64,000 bases of DNA. Origin: Gemmatimonadota bacterium (GTDB taxonomy: Bacteria > Gemmatimonadota > Gemmatimonadetes > Longimicrobiales > Gaopeijiaceae). A program made the translations under genes and the position numbers. The DNA lies in contig JACZXQ010000009.1 in NCBI GenBank assembly GCA_022571515.1, positions 62,001 to 126,000 on the forward strand. Reading direction: 5' to 3'. Positions within the stretch are counted from its first letter, which is position 1. Each line of letters begins with the position of its first letter. Below are positions 60,540 through 64,000 of the stretch, piece by piece. The notes under the pieces were generated by a model. It had not been told where the DNA came from and ran no database searches. It was given only the letters and a program-made list of their open reading frames with translations.

Positions 60540-61154
60540 GTGCAGCCGGCGCTGAAGCGCGGGGCGCTGAGCTGGGCGGTGCCGCTCGCCCTGGCTGCGG
60601 CGCCGCTCGCCGCTCAGGAGCCCGTCCCGATCTTCAACGGTGAGAACCTCGACGGCTGGACCATCCACGGCACCGAGCTCTGGTACGTCGACGGCGGCGA
60701 GCTCGTTTGCGAGAGCGGTCCGGACGAGCAGTACGGCTACCTACGAACGGACGCGACCTATACCGACTTCGAGCTCACCCTCGAGTTCAGGCAGGAGGCC
60801 GACGGAAACAGCGGGGTCTTCTTCCGCTCGACGCTCGACGGCGTGCGCATCACCGGGTGGCAGGCCGAGATCGCCCCTCCGGGACTCTACTCCGGAGGGA
60901 TCTACGAGTCGTACGGGCGTGGATGGCTCATCCAGCCGGAACCGGAGAAGGACTCGGCGCTCCGCATGGGCGAGTGGAACGAGATGAAGCTCCGCGTCGT
61001 AGGGTCCCAGGTGACGACGTGGATCAACGGCACCGAGATGATCCACCTCACCGACGGGAAGATCGGCGCGGCGACCGGTCACATCGCGCTGCAGATCCAC
61101 GACGGGGGCGGGATCAGGGTGCGGTGGAGGAACCTCAGGGTAGTGGAGTTCTAA
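60540..61154 (+). CDS. Second DUF1080 protein, secreted
   Basis: 204 residues from GTG 60540, with AAGGAGG five bases upstream (the GTG at 60525 lies inside the previous gene). Signal peptide ends APLAAQ. Family segments: PIFNGENLDGWTIHGTELWYVDGGELVCESG, DFELTLEFRQEADGNSGVFFRS, GWQAEIAPPGLYSGGIYESYGRGWL, WNEMKLRVVGSQVTTWINGTEMI, and a C-terminal IALQIHDGGGIRVRWRNLRVVEF. Shorter than its neighbour, with which it forms a tandem pair one base apart. Probably a paralogous hydrolase or a binding partner in the same pathway. Confidence 0.88.
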   Translation: MQPALKRGALSWAVPLALAAAPLAAQEPVPIFNGENLDGWTIHGTELWYVDGGELVCESGPDEQYGYLRTDATYTDFELTLEFRQEADGNSGVFFRSTLDGVRITGWQAEIAPPGLYSGGIYESYGRGWLIQPEPEKDSALRMGEWNEMKLRVVGSQVTTWINGTEMIHLTDGKIGAATGHIALQIHDGGGIRVRWRNLRVVEF

Positions 61155-61307
61155 CGTGAATCTCCAAGAAGGCCCATCCTACCTTGCCCTTCGGCCCCAG
61201 GGGGCGTTTGGATTTTCTATCCCTTCTGTCCGGGCCGGAAGGACGTCGTACGAGGCCCTCGTACGTTCCAGCAGGTTAGGCGCCTGAGCCCGTCGCCTCC
61301 AGAACCC

Positions 61308-62150
61308 TCACTTGGTCCAAACCAGAAGGACGCCACACGAAGTGTTTCTTCCAGCCACGTTGTACTGAAGTGGGATGCTGGAGATGTGCCGGTAGATCTC
61401 GACGGCCAGGATGTCCTCCACCTGCACTACATCCTCCAGCACGACTTCTCCGAGTCTTCCCGCAAATGCCGCCAGAGCACCATCGACGTATACCCCAGGA
61501 CTGCAAAACCTTCCCGCCACTTTGAAGCGCACCAATTGCTGTCCGGCCCACGCGCCGGTCCCTACCCGGATGGCTGTGTGGCCTTCGAAGAGGCTTCTCG
61601 AATCGTTGGGTCGCCTCAGCTCCAACTCCTCGGGCGTAATGAAGTCTCCGAATCCGCTCTCTAGGCGGTCATAAAACCCCTGACCTTCGAGAAAGCGGCG
61701 TTCTCCGGCCAGGATGATTTTTTGGTCGACCGTCGCTTGCAGCGAATCCAACTTCAGCGGACTCGGCCGCAGATAGAAGTCAATGCTGATGAGGCCGCCC
61801 TCGCCCAACTCCAGAATGCCGTCCGTCTTGGTCTGGTAGCCCAGGCCCTCGGCCCTCACGTAGAAGGAACCCGGGATTAGAGCGTTGAGCGTGAACAGCC
61901 CGTTCTGGTCGCTGATGGCCCGGTCCACCTCGGTGCTCGCAGAGTCCATGAGGACGATCAGGCCGGCCACGATGGGTCGCTCCGTGCCCCGTTCCAGAAG
62001 GCGGCCCCGGACGGTCTGGGCGTGGAGGGGGAGTGCGGTGAGGACAAGGAACATCAGAAGATGGCCCTGAAGGGATGCTGTCAGTGGCTGCACGCTCCGA
62101 GGCCTCCGTCCGCGTGGTAGGGGGCTTCCTGGCGGAACCGCCAGCCGCAT
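61308..62150 (-). CDS. Secreted carboxypeptidase-regulatory-like protein with TonB-plug-like end
   Basis: 280 residues from ATG 62150; the N-terminus is a long signal region (hydrophobic GHLLMFLVLTALPLHAQ at about 29-45). Residues about 47-130 are a carboxypeptidase-regulatory-like beta sandwich (VRGRLLERGTERPIVAGLIVLMDSA...DQNGLFTLNALIPGSFYVRAEGLGYQTK). The C-terminal part, VEDILAVEIYRHISSIPLQY then NVAGRNTSCGVLLVWTK, is the end of a TonB-dependent receptor plug. There is no beta barrel, so this is a receptor-like stub; it may be a surface sensor or assembly factor. The family is frequent in Gemmatimonadota (recollection). Confidence 0.7.
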   Translation of the reverse strand: MRLAVPPGSPLPRGRRPRSVQPLTASLQGHLLMFLVLTALPLHAQTVRGRLLERGTERPIVAGLIVLMDSASTEVDRAISDQNGLFTLNALIPGSFYVRAEGLGYQTKTDGILELGEGGLISIDFYLRPSPLKLDSLQATVDQKIILAGERRFLEGQGFYDRLESGFGDFITPEELELRRPNDSRSLFEGHTAIRVGTGAWAGQQLVRFKVAGRFCSPGVYVDGALAAFAGRLGEVVLEDVVQVEDILAVEIYRHISSIPLQYNVAGRNTSCGVLLVWTK

Positions 62151-62300
62151 TGCACTGATCACGGTCGCGCACGCCCCATCAGGTTGAACGTGCCGAGGGG
62201 GTGGTAGGTTCCTCTGTCGCATGATCGCGGGCGGAGTGTGTTGGGTCCATCGCGTGCGGCTCCTACCGTGGCTCGACGAGCTTGCTGAACAACCGGCAAG

Positions 62301-62951
62301 TCAAACGGCCAGCGTGGCTCCGTTCAGCGACACACCGATCTCCGAGCGGTGACTCCCGCCCATCGCCGCATGCAAGAAACACGTGCGCGCGCCGGTGTGG
62401 ATGAAGTCGCGAGCCAGATCGTCGCTTTCGCCCGAGTGCAGGAAGACGTGCGTGTCCACCGGCTCCGCCGTTACCTCGAGAGTGCCGTCGCTGATGTCCC
62501 CGGCAAATCGGAAGCTCATGTCCTGCACTAGAAGGCTGTACGCGCCAAGCTCCTTCCCGAGAATGTGCGCGTAGCGCCCCAACTGCGTCATATAGCAGAA
62601 CCCGACGCCTGCCGCCGTGTACGCGAGGGGTGGAGGGGCGGACTCGTCACCATCCAGAGCCGAGACCTCGTCGCAGCGGAACCGAAAGCTGCTCCCGGTC
62701 GGCTTGAAGAGGCGAATGCAGGTCTCCATGGTCATCCCGTCGATCACACGGGCGTCGCCGTGGACGTGGAGCGTTCGTTTCTGCTCGGCCTGGAGGCTGC
62801 TCCCCGCCCCACCCTCCACGCCGTGCACCGTCTCGGCCTCGCTCACCTTGGTGATGATGCCCGCCGCGCCGAACGGGCGAGCCGGGACCGCAGCCGGATC
62901 GTCCGCGACCCGGAAGACCAGGGGAAAACCGGAGCTCTCGATCGACGGCAT
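62301..62951 (-). CDS. OsmC-family protein
   Basis: 216 residues from ATG 62951, seven bases after the ligase stop with GAGGG upstream. SSFRFRCDEVSALDGDESAPPPLAYTAAGVGFCYMTQLGRYAHILG is the OsmC signature, with the redox Cys (GVGFC) and partner Cys (ARTCFLHAAMGGSH). OsmC-type proteins reduce organic hydroperoxides or handle thiol adducts. Placement after a phenylacetate-CoA-ligase-like gene suggests aromatic-compound metabolism. A 49-residue copy of its end persists at 54096-54247. Confidence 0.82.
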   Translation of the reverse strand: MPSIESSGFPLVFRVADDPAAVPARPFGAAGIITKVSEAETVHGVEGGAGSSLQAEQKRTLHVHGDARVIDGMTMETCIRLFKPTGSSFRFRCDEVSALDGDESAPPPLAYTAAGVGFCYMTQLGRYAHILGKELGAYSLLVQDMSFRFAGDISDGTLEVTAEPVDTHVFLHSGESDDLARDFIHTGARTCFLHAAMGGSHRSEIGVSLNGATLAV

Positions 62952-62958
62952 CGGACCC

Positions 62959-64000
62959 TCAGCCCTTTCCGGTCGTGCGATCGTCGGTGATCCCACGGAA
63001 TCGCTGCGACTTGAGCTCGTAGCGGGGCAGACTACCGCTCGACACGATCTCGACACGGGGCCGAAGTTGTAACCTGCCGTGCACATCCTCTTCGAGGGCC
63101 TTTGCGACCGCTGCCGGATCAGAATCAGTGACTTCCACGAGCAGCAGCAGGTCGGCCATCTCCCGCTCCGTGCGCACGTGGGCCTCGTATTCGTCGATCG
63201 CCCCGTGAGCCCTCACGATGTTCTCGATGGCGCTGGGGTAGACATTGATGCCGCGCACGGTCACCATCTGGTCGATCCTGCCGAGCACACCACCCCGCAG
63301 CCATGCCGTTGGGCGCCCGCACGGGCAGGGCTCCCTGGACATCTCGACCAGATCGCCGGTTCGGTAGCGGATCACCGGACTGCCGATTCGTCCCAGGTTG
63401 GTGAGGACCAGCTCCCCTTCCTGCCTATCGCCGGGACCTACCGGAGCAGGCTCCAGTGATTCCGGGTCGATGACCTCGGCGATGAACGCCGACTCGTTGA
63501 TGTGCATGTGGTCGGCGTGGCCACAACCGTAGCCCCAAGCGCCCGCTTCGGTCGCGCCTGCGTGGTCCACACAGCGCGCGCCCCAGGCTTCTTCGATGCG
63601 GGCCTTCACGTTGGGCAGGCTAGCCCCGGGTTCACCGGCGTGAATCGTGACCCGTACCGAACTCGCAGCCAGATCCCTGCCCGTATCACGCGCGATCTGA
63701 GCCAGGCGGAGCGCGTACGTGGGCGTACACACCACCACCGTCGCGTCGTATTCGAACAGCTTCTCCACGCGCTGCTCGGAGGTCAGGCCGCCAGCCGGGA
63801 TCGTGATGGCTCCGACCTGAGGTCCAGCCTCGAACGCGGTCCAGAACCCGATGAACGGGCCGAACGAGAACGGGATGAAGATGCGATCGTCCGGTCCAAC
63901 CCCGGCTGCTTCGTAGACTTCGACCCAGCAATCCAGCCACCATTGCCAGCTCTCGGGAGTATCGAGCCAGCGCAGCGGAGTGCCGGTCGTGCCGGAGGTC
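62959..64000 (-). CDS. Phenylacetate-CoA ligase-like AMP-forming enzyme (5' end cut by window)
   Basis: The frame is open from the window's right edge to the stop at 62959 (about 346 residues seen; a full PaaK is about 430). It begins at TSGTTGTPLRWLDTPESWQWWL (AMP-binding P-loop), continues FIPFSFGPFIGFWTAFEAG, VTIHAGEPGASLPNVKARIEEAWGARCVDHAGATEAGAWGYGC, VIRYRTGDLVEMSREPCPCGRPTAWLRGGVLGRIDQMVTVRGINVYPSAIENIV and the C-terminal LPRYELKSQRF with the adenylation Lys. Motif order is that of PaaK-type ligases; the aromatic acid used is unknown. Followed directly by the OsmC gene. Confidence 0.87.
   Translation of the reverse strand, partial: TSGTTGTPLRWLDTPESWQWWLDCWVEVYEAAGVGPDDRIFIPFSFGPFIGFWTAFEAGPQVGAITIPAGGLTSEQRVEKLFEYDATVVVCTPTYALRLAQIARDTGRDLAASSVRVTIHAGEPGASLPNVKARIEEAWGARCVDHAGATEAGAWGYGCGHADHMHINESAFIAEVIDPESLEPAPVGPGDRQEGELVLTNLGRIGSPVIRYRTGDLVEMSREPCPCGRPTAWLRGGVLGRIDQMVTVRGINVYPSAIENIVRAHGAIDEYEAHVRTEREMADLLLLVEVTDSDPAAVAKALEEDVHGRLQLRPRVEIVSSGSLPRYELKSQRFRGITDDRTTGKG

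Overview
The window is a 64 kb piece of a high-GC bacterial chromosome with no rRNA, tRNA, CRISPR array or intact transposase that I can see. The gene content suggests a Gemmatimonadota-type or related soil/marine heterotroph: many secreted amidohydrolases, VPS10/BNR propeller proteins, an orphan MacB/FtsX permease of the type common in Acidobacteria and Gemmatimonadota, CBM9/DUF5916 proteins, DUF1080 proteins, and strings of Gly/Arg-rich insertions in exported proteins. This assignment is inference; no marker gene is present.

Layout. 0-12.7 kb (minus strand): a probable operon for an exported degradative set, transcribed from a 1092-residue VPS10-like propeller protein through three amidohydrolases joined by ATGA start/stop overlaps, then an M14-like carboxypeptidase and a membrane protein with a spermidine-synthase-like domain. 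Two of the three amidohydrolases have lost the HxH metal motif. 12.7-13.1 kb holds a possible small structured RNA ending in a plus-strand terminator. 13.1-23 kb: a second, cytoplasmic-looking M14 peptidase diverges from a plus-strand run of MFS transporter, M28 lipoprotein peptidase, PQQ dehydrogenase, gluconate-dehydrogenase-subunit-3-like protein, GMC oxidoreductase, TPR protein and phosphodiesterase. 23-26.3 kb: an iron-uptake operon in which FeoB follows a membrane-anchored DtxR-FeoA fusion, with a good DtxR/IdeR-type operator just upstream. 26.4-35.5 kb: phosphatase-superfamily enzymes, a CotH-like secreted protein, the orphan permease, DUF2911 and a MATE pump. 35.5-41.7 kb: DUF1015, a metallo-beta-lactamase-fold hydrolase, a lipoprotein, a methyltransferase, DUF2461, a DUF1232-like protein and a membrane class III nucleotide cyclase.

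41.7-47.8 kb: a two-subunit aconitase X coupled to an ArsC/Spx-like protein diverges from an oxalyl-CoA-synthetase-like ligase, a ketopantoate-reductase-like enzyme and an active-looking amidohydrolase. 47.8-51.5 kb: a TauE/SafE exporter, an Nramp-fold transporter lacking the canonical metal motifs, a type IV pilin relic and a frameshifted lipoprotein. 51.7-58.4 kb: a DUF5916 outer-membrane-type protein and a second VPS10-like protein (apparent ATT start), the latter flanked by probable transposase relics and an OsmC gene fragment. 58.4-64 kb: a Gfo/Idh/MocA-DUF1080-DUF1080 operon (probable 3-keto-glycoside chemistry), a carboxypeptidase-regulatory/TonB-plug-like protein, and an OsmC protein downstream of a phenylacetate-CoA-ligase-like enzyme cut by the window edge.

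The two loci most worth follow-up are the membrane-tethered DtxR-FeoA regulator with its operator, and the coupled catalytic/pseudo-amidohydrolase operon. Starts were moved inward from the longest open frame wherever a signal peptide, ribosome site or family alignment favoured it.
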